A stretch of 64,000 nucleotides of DNA, taken from assembly GCA_934533135.1 (NCBI GenBank), contig CAKTBG010000001.1:1-64000 (forward strand). The letters run 5' to 3'. The translations under genes were made by a program, and so were the position numbers. The notes under the pieces were generated by a model. The model had not been told where the DNA came from. It ran no database searches and saw nothing but the letters and a program-made list of their open reading frames with translations. Origin of the DNA: an uncultured Faecalibacterium sp. (lineage in GTDB: Bacteria > Bacillota > Clostridia > Oscillospirales > Ruminococcaceae). This document shows positions 32,699-43,284 of the stretch, one piece after another. Positions within the stretch are counted from its first letter, which is position 1; each line of letters begins with the position of its first letter.

Positions 32699-33640
32699 AT
32701 GAGTTTTGCATCTCAGGCACGGGAAGAGATCGCACAGCGCAGCTTGCAGAAAGACTGCTGCGTGCGTGCGGCGGCCTACGGCATGGCCTGTTTTGCCAAG
32801 TATTTTGACGTCCGGGGGCTTGTGCTCCAGACCGAGCAGGCGGTGATCGCATCGTTGGCCGAGCAGCTGTTTGCCCGCTGCGGTGTGCAGGGCGAAGTGA
32901 TCGAAAAGCCCCGCCCCACCGGTGTAGTGTATGAGTTCGGCATCCGCAGCCCCGAACAGGTGGAACGGATGCACGAGCTGTTCGGCACGACCGGAACCGA
33001 GACCAGCCTGCAGATCGACCCCAAATTGATCCGCTGCCAGACCTGCGTCAGTGCGTACATTGGCGCAGCATTTTTGTGCAGCGGAACCATGACCGACCCA
33101 CAGAAAGAGTATAACCTTGAATTTCTCACCAGCCGTACCAATCTGGCCAAAGATTTCGAGGCTTTGCTGGCGGAGCATGAGTTTGCCCCCCACCGCACCC
33201 GGCGGAACGGCGTAAATCTGATCTACGTCAAAAACAGCGCGAACATCGAAAAAATTCTGGCGTTTATGGGGGCGGCGGACGCTGCGGCGCAGATCGGTGC
33301 GCAGAAAGCGGTCAAGCAGGTGCGCAACCACATCAACCGCCAGATCAACTGCGATACAGCCAACCTCAGCAAAACCGTCCGCGCCAATGCGCAGACCCTG
33401 AAAGCCATCCGCTTCCTGCAAGAGCAGAATGCGCTGGAGACCTTGCCGGAGGGTCTGCAGGCTGCGGCGGCGAAGCGGCTGGAAAATCCAGACCTGTCGC
33501 TGACAGCCCTCTGCGCCTGCTTTGATCCGCCGGTGAGCAAATCCGGCTTATCGCACCGGATGAAAAAGCTGGAAGCACTGGCCGACGCACTGCGCCAGAG
33601 GCTGGAAACCGAACACACGAAAGGAGAGGACGAATCTTGA
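32699..33640 (+). CDS. whiA: WhiA, DNA-binding regulator
   Basis: The protein has 313 residues: an N-terminal degenerate LAGLIDADG homing-endonuclease-like domain (MSFASQAREEIA..., GAAFLCSGTMTDPQKEYNLEF) and a C-terminal helix-turn-helix (about 230-300; PVSKSGLSHRMKKLEALA). It is linked to cell division, chromosome segregation and, in actinobacteria, sporulation. AAGGAGAGG near its end may serve dnaE. Confidence 0.94.
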   Translation: MSFASQAREEIAQRSLQKDCCVRAAAYGMACFAKYFDVRGLVLQTEQAVIASLAEQLFARCGVQGEVIEKPRPTGVVYEFGIRSPEQVERMHELFGTTGTETSLQIDPKLIRCQTCVSAYIGAAFLCSGTMTDPQKEYNLEFLTSRTNLAKDFEALLAEHEFAPHRTRRNGVNLIYVKNSANIEKILAFMGAADAAAQIGAQKAVKQVRNHINRQINCDTANLSKTVRANAQTLKAIRFLQEQNALETLPEGLQAAAAKRLENPDLSLTALCACFDPPVSKSGLSHRMKKLEALADALRQRLETEHTKGEDES

Positions 33641-33663
33641 GCGAGTGCAGCGAGGGGAACCGC

Positions 33664-36600
33664 ATGGGGCGGGATTTTGTCCATCTTCACATCCACACCG
33701 AGTACAGCCTGCTGGACGGTGCCTGCCGGATCGACCAATTGATGGATCGGGTCAAGGAGTGCGGCCAAACGGCCATTGCCTGCACCGACCACGGCGTGAT
33801 GTACGGCTGCGTGCAGTTCTATAAGGCAGCGAAAAAGGCGGGCATCAAGCCCATCATCGGCTGCGAAGTCTATGTGGCGACCCGGACACGGTTCGATAAA
33901 GTCAACAAGATCGACGGAAACAACCATCTGATCCTGCTGTGCAAAAATGAGGTCGGCTATAAAAATCTCATCAAGATGGTGTCGACTGGCTTTGTGGAGG
34001 GATTTTATTCCAAGCCCCGCATCGACAAGCAGCTTCTGGAACAGCATCACGAGGGGCTGATCTGCCTTTCGGCCTGCCTTGCCGGTGAGATCCCGCAGGC
34101 CATCCTTGCCGGGGATTACGAGCGGGCAAAAACGGCTGCACTCTGGTATCAGGATCTCTTCGGCAAGGGCAACTATTACCTTGAGCTGCAGGATCACGGC
34201 CTCGAGGAAGACAACATTGTTCTGCCGCAGCTCATCAAACTGGCGCGGGAGACGGGCATCCCCATGGTGGCCACCAACGACTCCCACTACCTGCGGAAAG
34301 AGGATTCCAAGATGCAGAGCATCCTGCTGTGCATCCAGACCGGCAAGACCATTCAGGATGCCGACCGGATGGAGTTCCAGACCGATGAATTCTATGTCAA
34401 GACCACCGACGAGATGTACGATCTCTTCTCGATGGTGCCGGAAGCCTGTGAGAACACCCAAAAGATCGCAGACCAGTGTGATTTTGACTTCGAGTTTGGT
34501 CACACCAAGATCCCGTATTACAAGGCACCGGACGGGATGGACAATCAGGCATACTTTGAGAAACTCTGTTGGGAGGGTCTGGAACGCCGCTATGGGCCGA
34601 ATGTGCCGCAGGCCAACAAAGACCGCCTGCAATATGAGATCGGTGTGGTCAAGACCATGGGCTATACCAACTATTACCTCATTGTCTTTGATTACATCCA
34701 CTATGCCAAAAGTCAGGGCATCCCGGTCGGCCCGGGTCGTGGCTCCGGTGCGGGCAGCATCGCAGCTTACTGCGTCGGTATTACGGACATTGACCCCATC
34801 CGGTACAACCTGATCTTCGAGCGGTTTCTGAACCCGGAACGCGTCAGTATGCCGGATTTCGACGTGGATTTCTGCTACGAACGCCGTCAGGAAGTCATCG
34901 ACTATGTCAACCGGAAGTATGGGAGCGACCATGTGGCGCAGATCGTCACCTTTGGCACCATGGCGGCACGCAACGCCATCCGGGATGTGGGCCGCGTGAT
35001 GGGAATGCCCTATCAGAGCGTGGATGTGGTGGCCAAACAGGTGCCCATGGAACTGAAAATGACCCTGAAGCGGGCATTGGAAGTTTCACCGGAGCTGAAA
35101 CGGATGTACGACGCTGACCCGCAGGTGACAGAGCTGATCGACACGGCTTTGAAGGTCGAAGGAATGCCGCGCCATGCTTCGACCCATGCGGCCGGCGTTG
35201 TCATCACGCCGGAGCCGACGGATTACTATCTGCCGCTGGCAACCAACGATGGCCTGCCCGTCACCCAGTTCAACATGACCGAGATCGAAGAGCTGGGTCT
35301 GCTGAAAATGGATTTCCTCGGCCTGCGCACCCTGACCGTGATCCGGGACGCAGAGGTGGCAGCCCAGAAGAAGGATCCGGACTTTTCCATCCGGAATCTC
35401 GACTATGACGATCCGGAAACCTATAAAATGCTGGGGCAGGGGGAGACAGAGGGTGTCTTCCAGCTTGAATCCTCGGGGATGAAGCAGGTGCTCATGGGAT
35501 TGCAACCGCAGAATCTGGAAGATGTCATCGCTCTGATCAGCCTGTACCGCCCCGGCCCGATGGACTCCATCCCGACGTACCTGCGCAACCGCCACGAGCC
35601 GGACAAGATCCGCTATAAGACTCCCCAGCTGGCGCACATTCTGGACGTGACCAACGGCTGCATCGTCTATCAGGAACAGGTCATGCAGATTTTCCGGGAG
35701 CTGGCAGGTTTCTCCTTCGGGCAGGCAGACAACGTCCGCCGCGCGATGAGCAAGAAAAAGCACGCTGTCATGGAAGCGGAGCGGGAACATTTTGTTCATG
35801 GCTGCACCGAACCGGGTCACGAGTGCCCGGGCTGTGTGGCCAACGGCATTCCGGAAAAGATTGCCAATGAGATCTACGATGAGATGGTCAGCTTCGCGTC
35901 CTATGCGTTCAACAAAAGCCATGCGGCCTGTTACGCCTATGTCGCATTCCAGACGGCTTACCTCAAATGCCATTATCCCAGCGAGTTCATGGCGGCTTTG
36001 ATGACCAGCGTGCTGGACAACACCGACAAGGTCATCGAGTACTCCAGCGAGTGCGCCCGCCTTGGCATCAAGGTGCTTCCGCCGGACATCAACATCTCCA
36101 CCGGCGGCTTTACCGCCGACGGCGACAAACAGATCCGCTTCGGCCTGAATGCGGTCAAGAGCGTGGGGCGCAACCTCATCGAGCAGGTCGTGGAAGAGCG
36201 AAACGGACATCCCTACACCGGTCTCTATGATTTCTGCAAACGGCTGCACGGCAACGAGCTGAACCGCCGGGCGGTCGAAAGCCTGATCAAGGCCGGTGCG
36301 TTCGATGGATTTGGATACAACCGCCACAGTCTCGTCGAAGCCGTGGACGGCATCGTCAAGAGCGTGGAGAGCGATGCCCGCCGCAATCTGGAAGGCCAGA
36401 TCGATTTGTTCTCGGTGATGGCAATGGGAGGCAGCGACGCGGCGGAAACAGCGGACCATTATGAGATCAAGCCGTTTCCCGAGTACACCTACACCGAACG
36501 GCTGCAGCAGGAAAAAGAGGTCAGCGGCCTGTATCTGTCCGGACACCCGCTGGATGCCTACCGGGAGCAGTCTGCGCGGTTTGCATCCCACAGCATCAAG

Positions 36601-37158
36601 GATCTGACCGGGGAGGATGCCCACAAGCTGGACAACACCCACGTCTGCATTGTATGCACCATCGTTAAAAACCGGATGATGACCACCAAATCCAATACCA
36701 TGATGGCCTTTACCAGCGTGGAAGACCTGACCGGCACGATGGAAGTCATCGTGTTTCCGCGGGTGCTGGATACGTTCCGGGATGCGCTGAAAGAGAATGC
36801 CGTCGTCGTCATCGAGGGGCGGCTGTCGGTGCGGGAGGAAGAACCGTCCAAGCTGATGGCGGAAATCATTTCGCCCATCGACGGCTATGACCCAAAGCGT
36901 CCGCAGGCCAACAAGCCCAACCCCATGCGGGATGCGGCGCAGCGGCTCTACGTCCGCCTGCCATCCCGCAGCTGTCCGCAGTATGCCAAGGTCATCAATC
37001 TGCTTGAGATCTTTGATGGCGATATGCCGGTGATCTTCTATCTGGAGGATGTCAAACAGAAACTGGCCGCACCGCGCCGACTGTATACGTCGGGGCATCC
37101 GCTCTTTATGGAAGAATTGAAAAGAGTGGTCGGGGAGAAGAATGTTGCAACAAAATGA
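33664..37158 (+). CDS. dnaE: DNA polymerase III alpha subunit, DnaE type
   Basis: The protein has 1164 residues: N-terminal PHP domain (HLHIHTEYSLLDG), polymerase core with catalytic acidic residues in PDFDVDFCYERR (near 398-409), HhH region and a C-terminal OB fold. It carries out primer extension at the replication fork; Firmicutes usually also have PolC, not in this window. ATG 33664 has GAGGGG upstream; a TTG at 33637 that overlaps the whiA stop is also possible and would add nine residues. Confidence 0.95.
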   Translation: MGRDFVHLHIHTEYSLLDGACRIDQLMDRVKECGQTAIACTDHGVMYGCVQFYKAAKKAGIKPIIGCEVYVATRTRFDKVNKIDGNNHLILLCKNEVGYKNLIKMVSTGFVEGFYSKPRIDKQLLEQHHEGLICLSACLAGEIPQAILAGDYERAKTAALWYQDLFGKGNYYLELQDHGLEEDNIVLPQLIKLARETGIPMVATNDSHYLRKEDSKMQSILLCIQTGKTIQDADRMEFQTDEFYVKTTDEMYDLFSMVPEACENTQKIADQCDFDFEFGHTKIPYYKAPDGMDNQAYFEKLCWEGLERRYGPNVPQANKDRLQYEIGVVKTMGYTNYYLIVFDYIHYAKSQGIPVGPGRGSGAGSIAAYCVGITDIDPIRYNLIFERFLNPERVSMPDFDVDFCYERRQEVIDYVNRKYGSDHVAQIVTFGTMAARNAIRDVGRVMGMPYQSVDVVAKQVPMELKMTLKRALEVSPELKRMYDADPQVTELIDTALKVEGMPRHASTHAAGVVITPEPTDYYLPLATNDGLPVTQFNMTEIEELGLLKMDFLGLRTLTVIRDAEVAAQKKDPDFSIRNLDYDDPETYKMLGQGETEGVFQLESSGMKQVLMGLQPQNLEDVIALISLYRPGPMDSIPTYLRNRHEPDKIRYKTPQLAHILDVTNGCIVYQEQVMQIFRELAGFSFGQADNVRRAMSKKKHAVMEAEREHFVHGCTEPGHECPGCVANGIPEKIANEIYDEMVSFASYAFNKSHAACYAYVAFQTAYLKCHYPSEFMAALMTSVLDNTDKVIEYSSECARLGIKVLPPDINISTGGFTADGDKQIRFGLNAVKSVGRNLIEQVVEERNGHPYTGLYDFCKRLHGNELNRRAVESLIKAGAFDGFGYNRHSLVEAVDGIVKSVESDARRNLEGQIDLFSVMAMGGSDAAETADHYEIKPFPEYTYTERLQQEKEVSGLYLSGHPLDAYREQSARFASHSIKDLTGEDAHKLDNTHVCIVCTIVKNRMMTTKSNTMMAFTSVEDLTGTMEVIVFPRVLDTFRDALKENAVVVIEGRLSVREEEPSKLMAEIISPIDGYDPKRPQANKPNPMRDAAQRLYVRLPSRSCPQYAKVINLLEIFDGDMPVIFYLEDVKQKLAAPRRLYTSGHPLFMEELKRVVGEKNVATK

Positions 37159-37202
37159 CATTTCTGTACACGATTTAAGCCGGGTGAATGCCGGATAAAG
37201 TG

Positions 37203-37231
37203 TTGGCATCGGAACCCAATTGTGGTATAAT
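37203..37231 (+). promoter_or_regulatory. Promoter of pfkA
   Basis: TTGGCA (37203-37208), a 17-bp spacer and TATAAT (37226-37231), in the 183-base gap after dnaE. Confidence 0.7.
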
Positions 37232-37341
37232 CGTTAAAGGCAAGTCAAAGTCTTTATGAGCAAAGCATGGAACGGCACCGATGGAGAAGAGGGTGCCGCT
37301 CCGATCGGTAAATGAAGAAACAAATTGGAGGGAATCTCTCT

Positions 37342-38316
37342 ATGGAAAAGCAAATCAAAACGATCGGCGTTCTGACCAGCGGCGGTGATGCTCCCGGCAT
37401 GAACGCAGCAGTTCGCGCCGTTGTCCGTACCGGCTTGCACAAAGGTTTTCGGATGATCGGCATTCAGCGCGGTTACAACGGCCTGCTGAACGGTGAGTGC
37501 TTTGAAATGAACCTGCGCAGTGTCTCGAACATCATCCAGTCCGGCGGCACCATCCTGTACACGGCGCGCTGCCTTGAGTTCAAGACCAAGGAAGGGCAGG
37601 ACAAAGGCGCGGCCAAGTGCCGTGAGCTGGGCATCGACGCTCTGGTGGTCATCGGCGGCGACGGTTCGTACCGTGGTGCCCGTGAGCTGGCACACCGCGG
37701 CATCCCGATGATCGGCCTGCCCGGTACCATCGACAATGATATTGCCTGCACCGATTATACCATCGGCTATGATACAGCAATGAACACCGCGCTGGAAATG
37801 ATCGACAAGCTGCGCGACACTACCCAGAGCCATGACCGCTGCAGCGTTGTCGAGGTCATGGGCCGCAACGCCGGTTACATTGCCCTGAACGTTGCCATTG
37901 CCTCCGGCGCGATGGCTGTTCTGCTGCCGGAAAAAGAATTTGATATGCAGCACGACATTCTCGATAAGATCGTGGAGACGCAGCGCACCGGCAAGCGTCA
38001 CTTCATCGTGATCGTAGCCGAGGGCATCGGCCACTCGCAGGAGATCGCAAACGAGATCCAGGCACGCACCGGCATCGACACCCGTGCCACCATTCTGGGT
38101 CATGTCCAGCGCGGCGGTTCTCCCACGCTCCGCGACCGTGTGAATGCTTCCGCAATGGGCTATCACGCTGTCTGCCTGCTCGAGCAGGGCAAATACAACC
38201 GCATCGTCGGCATGAAGGGCGAACAGCTGGTTGATTACCCCGTTGATGAGGCTCTTGAGATGCACAAGTCGCTCGACCCTGTGCTCATTGACGTGTGCAA
38301 CACGATTTCGATCTAA
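37342..38316 (+). CDS. pfkA: ATP-dependent 6-phosphofructokinase
   Basis: The protein has 324 residues. GGDAPGMNAAVR (14-25), GGDGSYRGA (105-113) and GLPGTIDNDI (125-134) are present. The Gly after GGD (G108) and the Gly in PGTID indicate use of ATP rather than pyrophosphate, and D131 is the catalytic base. It catalyses the committed step of glycolysis. GGAGGG precedes ATG 37342; an in-frame ATG at 37312 has no ribosome site. The last 23 bases of the gene form part of a 24-bp repeat duplicated 2.65 kb downstream, the attachment site of an integrated element. Confidence 0.97.
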   Translation: MEKQIKTIGVLTSGGDAPGMNAAVRAVVRTGLHKGFRMIGIQRGYNGLLNGECFEMNLRSVSNIIQSGGTILYTARCLEFKTKEGQDKGAAKCRELGIDALVVIGGDGSYRGARELAHRGIPMIGLPGTIDNDIACTDYTIGYDTAMNTALEMIDKLRDTTQSHDRCSVVEVMGRNAGYIALNVAIASGAMAVLLPEKEFDMQHDILDKIVETQRTGKRHFIVIVAEGIGHSQEIANEIQARTGIDTRATILGHVQRGGSPTLRDRVNASAMGYHAVCLLEQGKYNRIVGMKGEQLVDYPVDEALEMHKSLDPVLIDVCNTISI

Positions 38317-38317
38317 A
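38294..38317 (+). repeat. Attachment repeat at the pfkA end (left)
   Basis: A 24-bp sequence beginning TGTGCAACACG and ending GATCTAAA, including the pfkA stop codon. It is identical to 40944-40967. The match ends at once on both sides (g/c before, a/c after). Confidence 0.88.
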
Positions 38318-38372
38318 AAGAGGGCTTAAAAAGACGTAGTTACGAGAAGTCGGACTTGGCTGGAATCGGAAA

Positions 38373-38439
38373 AATGTAGGCAAATGTGGGTCACTCATAC
38401 ACATTCCCTACACAAAACGCCAAGAGACATCTCTACATT
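38373..38439. repeat. Candidate integrase arm-type sites
   Basis: AATGTAG (38373-38379) and its exact complement CTACATT (38433-38439) flank a third related copy, CCCTACA at 38406-38412. All lie in the 136 bases between the left att repeat and the integrase stop, where arm-binding sites are expected. Confidence 0.4.
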
Positions 38440-38452
38440 ATGGAGAAAAGGA

Positions 38453-39475
38453 TCAAGGAATCTTCTCGATTTCTTCTTGGAGCCACTCGACACTACGCTC
38501 TGTATAAACACGCTCGGTGAGGTCTTGGATGGCATGGCCGACAATACGCTTGAGGGCATACTCGTTGATATTGTAGCGTTTCGCCAATGTGACAAACGTG
38601 ACACGACCATCGTGGCCTTTGTGGTCAGGATTGAGTGCCAGAAGGGGAATGACCTCTTTGGTAAGGTCCATTTGATAGTTGGCGTACTTGATTTTTGAGA
38701 GCTTTCCGCGACGGATCCTATAAAACAAATACGGTGAACCTGCTGCGAGAGATTTCTCATAGCGGGCTTTCACCAACTCGAAAATGCGAGGATGAATCGG
38801 CACGATCCGATTGATCCCCGCTTTTGTTTTTAATCCCCCTCGAATGGTGCGGTTCTCAAGATCAACATTCTTCATTTCAATATCGCACATTTCACCCGGA
38901 CGCCAGCCGGAATAGCACTGGATCAGGATCATATCGACGATGGGGTGCTTGGCAATACTGTTCCAGAGAACGGCAAGCTCTTCGTCCGTATATGCCATGT
39001 GACGATTTGGCTTGCGGACATAGCCGGAGTCGATATGAAACATTCTGGCATAATTTTTATCGACCAACTCGTAGGACACAGCATAATCAAAGAGAAGATT
39101 ATAGAGGGTTTTCATGGACTCTTTGGCATTATTTTCCGGATGGCGAGGTTTACCGGCATAGAGGATCGTACCGGTCTCAATACAGCGGCGCATATCGGAG
39201 ATCTTGACGTCTCGGACGAGCATACTATGCAGCGGGGCAGAATAAGCCCAAGCGGTTTTATATCGGGCTAGGGTAGACGGATCGACTTTTGCTTTTCGAG
39301 CAGCGACCCATTCTTCATAGAGATCCTGCATAGTGGTTTGATTGGAGAGGTCGAACGCATGACGATTATATTTCAGAAGAGCTTGGTAGGCATCATTGTA
39401 GGTTTCAAAATAGGCTTCCGGACGGAGGGGGCTGACAATACAGCTGCCGTCTGGATTTTTACCGGCCGTCACCAT
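38453..39475 (-). CDS. Tyrosine recombinase (integrase), N-terminus in another frame
   Basis: The protein has 340 residues from ATG 39475. The catalytic residues are visible: R192 (GWRPGE), Lys in the KTKAG hairpin (216-218), H288 and R291 (GHDGR), H314 (VGHA) and Y324 (RVYTE). A core-binding domain occupies about 45-150. The frame stays open upstream of this ATG and reads SRKPFRAM, continuing what the zinc-ribbon gene encodes up to NRN in the next frame. This suggests the original start was in that gene. There is no good ribosome site at 39475, so expression may need coupling or frameshifting. Confidence 0.85.
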   Translation of the reverse strand: MVTAGKNPDGSCIVSPLRPEAYFETYNDAYQALLKYNRHAFDLSNQTTMQDLYEEWVAARKAKVDPSTLARYKTAWAYSAPLHSMLVRDVKISDMRRCIETGTILYAGKPRHPENNAKESMKTLYNLLFDYAVSYELVDKNYARMFHIDSGYVRKPNRHMAYTDEELAVLWNSIAKHPIVDMILIQCYSGWRPGEMCDIEMKNVDLENRTIRGGLKTKAGINRIVPIHPRIFELVKARYEKSLAAGSPYLFYRIRRGKLSKIKYANYQMDLTKEVIPLLALNPDHKGHDGRVTFVTLAKRYNINEYALKRIVGHAIQDLTERVYTERSVEWLQEEIEKIP

Positions 39476-39666
39476 GGCCCTGAACGGTTTGCGAGATTGC
39501 GATTCTTGATCTCTGTGATCTGGCCAAAACCATTCGGAAGACGGCGGTGTTTATGTTTCTTGCGCGGAACAGGAGCGGAGGATTTCTGGAACGGGAACCC
39601 ACAGTGCGGGCAGGTGAGGGCTTTATCGCTGACTTGGAGTTGGCATTCGGGGCAGGTGAGAAGCAT
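39469..39666 (-). CDS. Zinc-ribbon protein, probably the detached N-terminus of the integrase
   Basis: The product has 65 residues: a C4 zinc ribbon (C5, C8, C19, C22), a basic stretch (RKKHKHRR) and LPNGFGQITEIKNRN, a sequence type found at the start of clostridial integrases. The stop (39469-39471) overlaps the integrase ATG region. AAGGA lies 11 bases before ATG 39666. A one-base deletion near 39491-39496 would explain why it is separate from the integrase; alternatively the two are translated as a coupled pair. Confidence 0.65.
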   Translation of the reverse strand: MLLTCPECQLQVSDKALTCPHCGFPFQKSSAPVPRKKHKHRRLPNGFGQITEIKNRNLANRSGPW

Positions 39667-39744
39667 AACAATCACATTCCTTTCAAGGGATATTTTAGCA
39701 GATAATAGATACAATATTTCGGACAACTAAATGACAAAAACAGG

Positions 39745-39771
39745 AAAAAGCTCGGGAAACCGGGCTTTTTT
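39745..39771. terminator. Bidirectional terminator inside the element
   Basis: AAAAAGCTCGG and CCGGGCTTTTTTT form a short stem with A and T runs on both sides, so it can work either way. It separates the leftward integrase module from the rightward excisionase gene. Confidence 0.65.
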
Positions 39772-39933
39772 TGCGTTTGAAGTCTAATCTAGGTTAAACG
39801 ATTCTGCGGGCATTGTCAATCCATCGTGCGCAGAAAAATAAAAAGCGGCACGCTCCCAAGCATTTTATCCGATAACATTCTAGCATCGGCAAGTTGTCGA
39901 AAAAAGCACTTGAAACGCAAAGGAGTTATCAAA

Positions 39934-40179
39934 ATGGACAAAATGCGACAGAAACGGGGCGGAGTGCCGGTACGGATGGCCGCGCTGGTCTACGGAAAGG
40001 ATCCCTGCTGGATACGGGCAGGCATTATCGCAGGGTGGCTGCCGATCGGAGAGGCGACCCGGAATGGGGTGCGGATCACCGACATCCAGCAAATGAACTC
40101 AAAATACGGGCGAATCAATTATTATATTTCTCCCAAACTACTCTATGAACAGACCGGGTTTGTATGGGAGGGAAAGTAA
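39934..40179 (+). CDS. Excisionase-like DNA-binding protein
   Basis: The product has 81 residues. The pattern VYGKDPCWIRAGIIAGWLPIGEAT...INYYISPKLLYEQTG matches a family of small winged-helix (MerR/excisionase-like) proteins found beside integrases in clostridial elements. AAAGGAG 9 bases before ATG 39934 fixes the start; an in-frame ATG at 39826 has no site. It likely directs excision or regulates the element. The next frame starts within its stop (TAATG). Confidence 0.65.
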   Translation: MDKMRQKRGGVPVRMAALVYGKDPCWIRAGIIAGWLPIGEATRNGVRITDIQQMNSKYGRINYYISPKLLYEQTGFVWEGK

Positions 40180-40316
40180 TGCGCCGGGAAAATGCAGAGA
40201 TCTCAAAGCGAAATCCCTATTATATTTCGAGAGAGCGATACATGGAGCTGCGGCACTTCTGTCTGCAATGCTCGACTCCTATTATATTTTCAAGAAAGAG
40301 GACGGCGTTTCTCTGA
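40179..40316 (+). pseudogene. 5' remnant of an element gene
   Basis: The open frame has 45 codons and overlaps the excisionase stop. Its first 30 residues (RNPYYISRERYMELRHFCLQ) look like the start of a protein that commonly follows the excisionase gene in clostridial elements. After CLQ the sequence changes to an unrelated short tail and stops, consistent with a deletion junction near 40262-40268. The family recognition is from memory of related elements and is inference. Confidence 0.45.
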
Positions 40317-40546
40317 AGCGTGCATGGGCGATGTACAACGAATACAACACGGAAAGCAACGTGCCGTATCCGTACTCGCGCAGAGCGTTCCGAGAGGAAC
40401 TCATGAACTATTTTGAGGATTACAAGGAGCGGGAGACCGATGTAAATGGAGAACGTGTGCGCAGCTATTACAGCGGTTTCCGGTGGCAGAAGTTCAAGGA
40501 ATTTGCAGATAGGCAAACTGTAACTGTGTCCGCGCTCCATCTTTGA
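40268..40546 (+). pseudogene. 3' remnant of a primase/helicase-like element protein
   Basis: The frame encodes LDSYYIFKKEDGVSLKRAW, then YPYSRRAFREELMNYFEDY and GERVRSYYSGFRW. This resembles the C-terminal end of phage- or plasmid-type (D5/VirE-like) replication proteins in clostridial integrative elements. The remaining hundreds of residues expected upstream are missing; the frame opens directly after the remnant at 40179. It is probably not functional. Family assignment is tentative. Confidence 0.45.
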
Positions 40547-40943
40547 TATTTGCCCTCAGGCTCCACTGCTCAAGGCTCGGCTAGGGTCACATGAAAAAAT
40601 TTCAAAATGGAGCAGCTGAGGGAAAGTCTCTGTGATATTTGCGTCTGCCATGGCTGAGCGGACGCGAAGATTGCGGGGACTTTTATTTTTTTTCTTTGAT
40701 ATCGGTGGGAAAAATGGCAAAAATCATGAAATGGGTTTCAGCGGCCATAACGGAGCAACGGAAAAAGCAGCAAAAACGGTGACGAAAAATCAACTATTCT
40801 GCGGTTGATTTTTAGGAAACGAGCAACATAAATGCAGAAAAAATTGGGTAAATGGGGCAGAGATGGCTTTACTTGGATACTATGTGTGCATGAATTGGGT
40901 ATTTGTGACGATGGTACGATGGAAAATTGAGGGGGTTTGGGGC
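40547..40943. other. Non-coding right end of the element
   Basis: This stretch of 397 bases has no supported gene. It holds an imperfect inverted repeat near 40553-40625 (CCCTCAG...CTGAGGG), a hairpin GCGTCTGC/GCGGACGC at about 40639-40663 and a perfect 10-bp hairpin AAAAATCAAC/GTTGATTTTT at 40785-40813, which may be a terminator. The rest is A-rich. It could contain the integrase/excisionase arm sites for the right end. Confidence 0.5.
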
Positions 40944-40967
40944 TGTGCAACACGATTTCGATCTAAA
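40944..40967 (+). repeat. Attachment repeat, right copy
   Basis: Identical to 38294-38317 over 24 bp. Beyond it the sequence runs into the displaced pfkA terminator. Confidence 0.88.
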
Positions 40968-40988
40968 CATTTCTTCTGAATTTTCCTG

Positions 40989-41025
40989 AACCCGTTCCTT
41001 GCAGTTGTAAGGAACGGGTTCTTTT
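40989..41025 (+). terminator. Displaced terminator of pfkA
   Basis: AACCCGTTCCTT pairs with AAGGAACGGGTT (12 bp, perfect) and ends in CTTTTTG. It sits 22 bp beyond the right att repeat, where the pfkA terminator would be if the element were absent. No other rightward gene ends nearby. Confidence 0.8.
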
Positions 41026-41130
41026 TGTCCTCAAAAAACACACGATGCTGTGCAGATAAAGCGAAAATTAAACGGTCTGTAATATGCTGGTGTTGATTTT
41101 AAATCAATTCTTGAGGATGTCTGAAACTGA

Positions 41131-43284
<2,154 letters not shown>

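Larger units (their letters stand above)
38294..40967. mobile_element. Small integrative element inserted at the 3' end of pfkA
   Basis: The element has a 2650-bp repeat unit bounded by 24-bp direct repeats. It holds a leftward zinc-ribbon/tyrosine-integrase module, a rightward excisionase-like gene and two broken gene ends. Its A+T content is visibly higher than that of the flanks. The left copy keeps pfkA complete; the likely pfkA terminator now lies just beyond the right copy. No cargo, conjugation or replication gene is intact, so it looks like a reduced integrative (possibly conjugative) element that may depend on a relative. Confidence 0.82.

Noticed and set aside
35086..37209. Open minus-strand frame of 707 codons opposite dnaE
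   Set aside because: Mirror frame of dnaE, without start signal or recognisable domain.
39491..39498. Programmed frameshift site in the integrase
   Set aside because: There is no slippery heptamer or clear stimulatory hairpin near the junction, so a simple one-base deletion or a coupled restart is more likely.
40738..40953. Minus-strand frame of 71 codons at the right end of the element
   Set aside because: Low-complexity Pro/Ser/Phe-rich product, no ribosome site, and it runs through a hairpin and into the att repeat.
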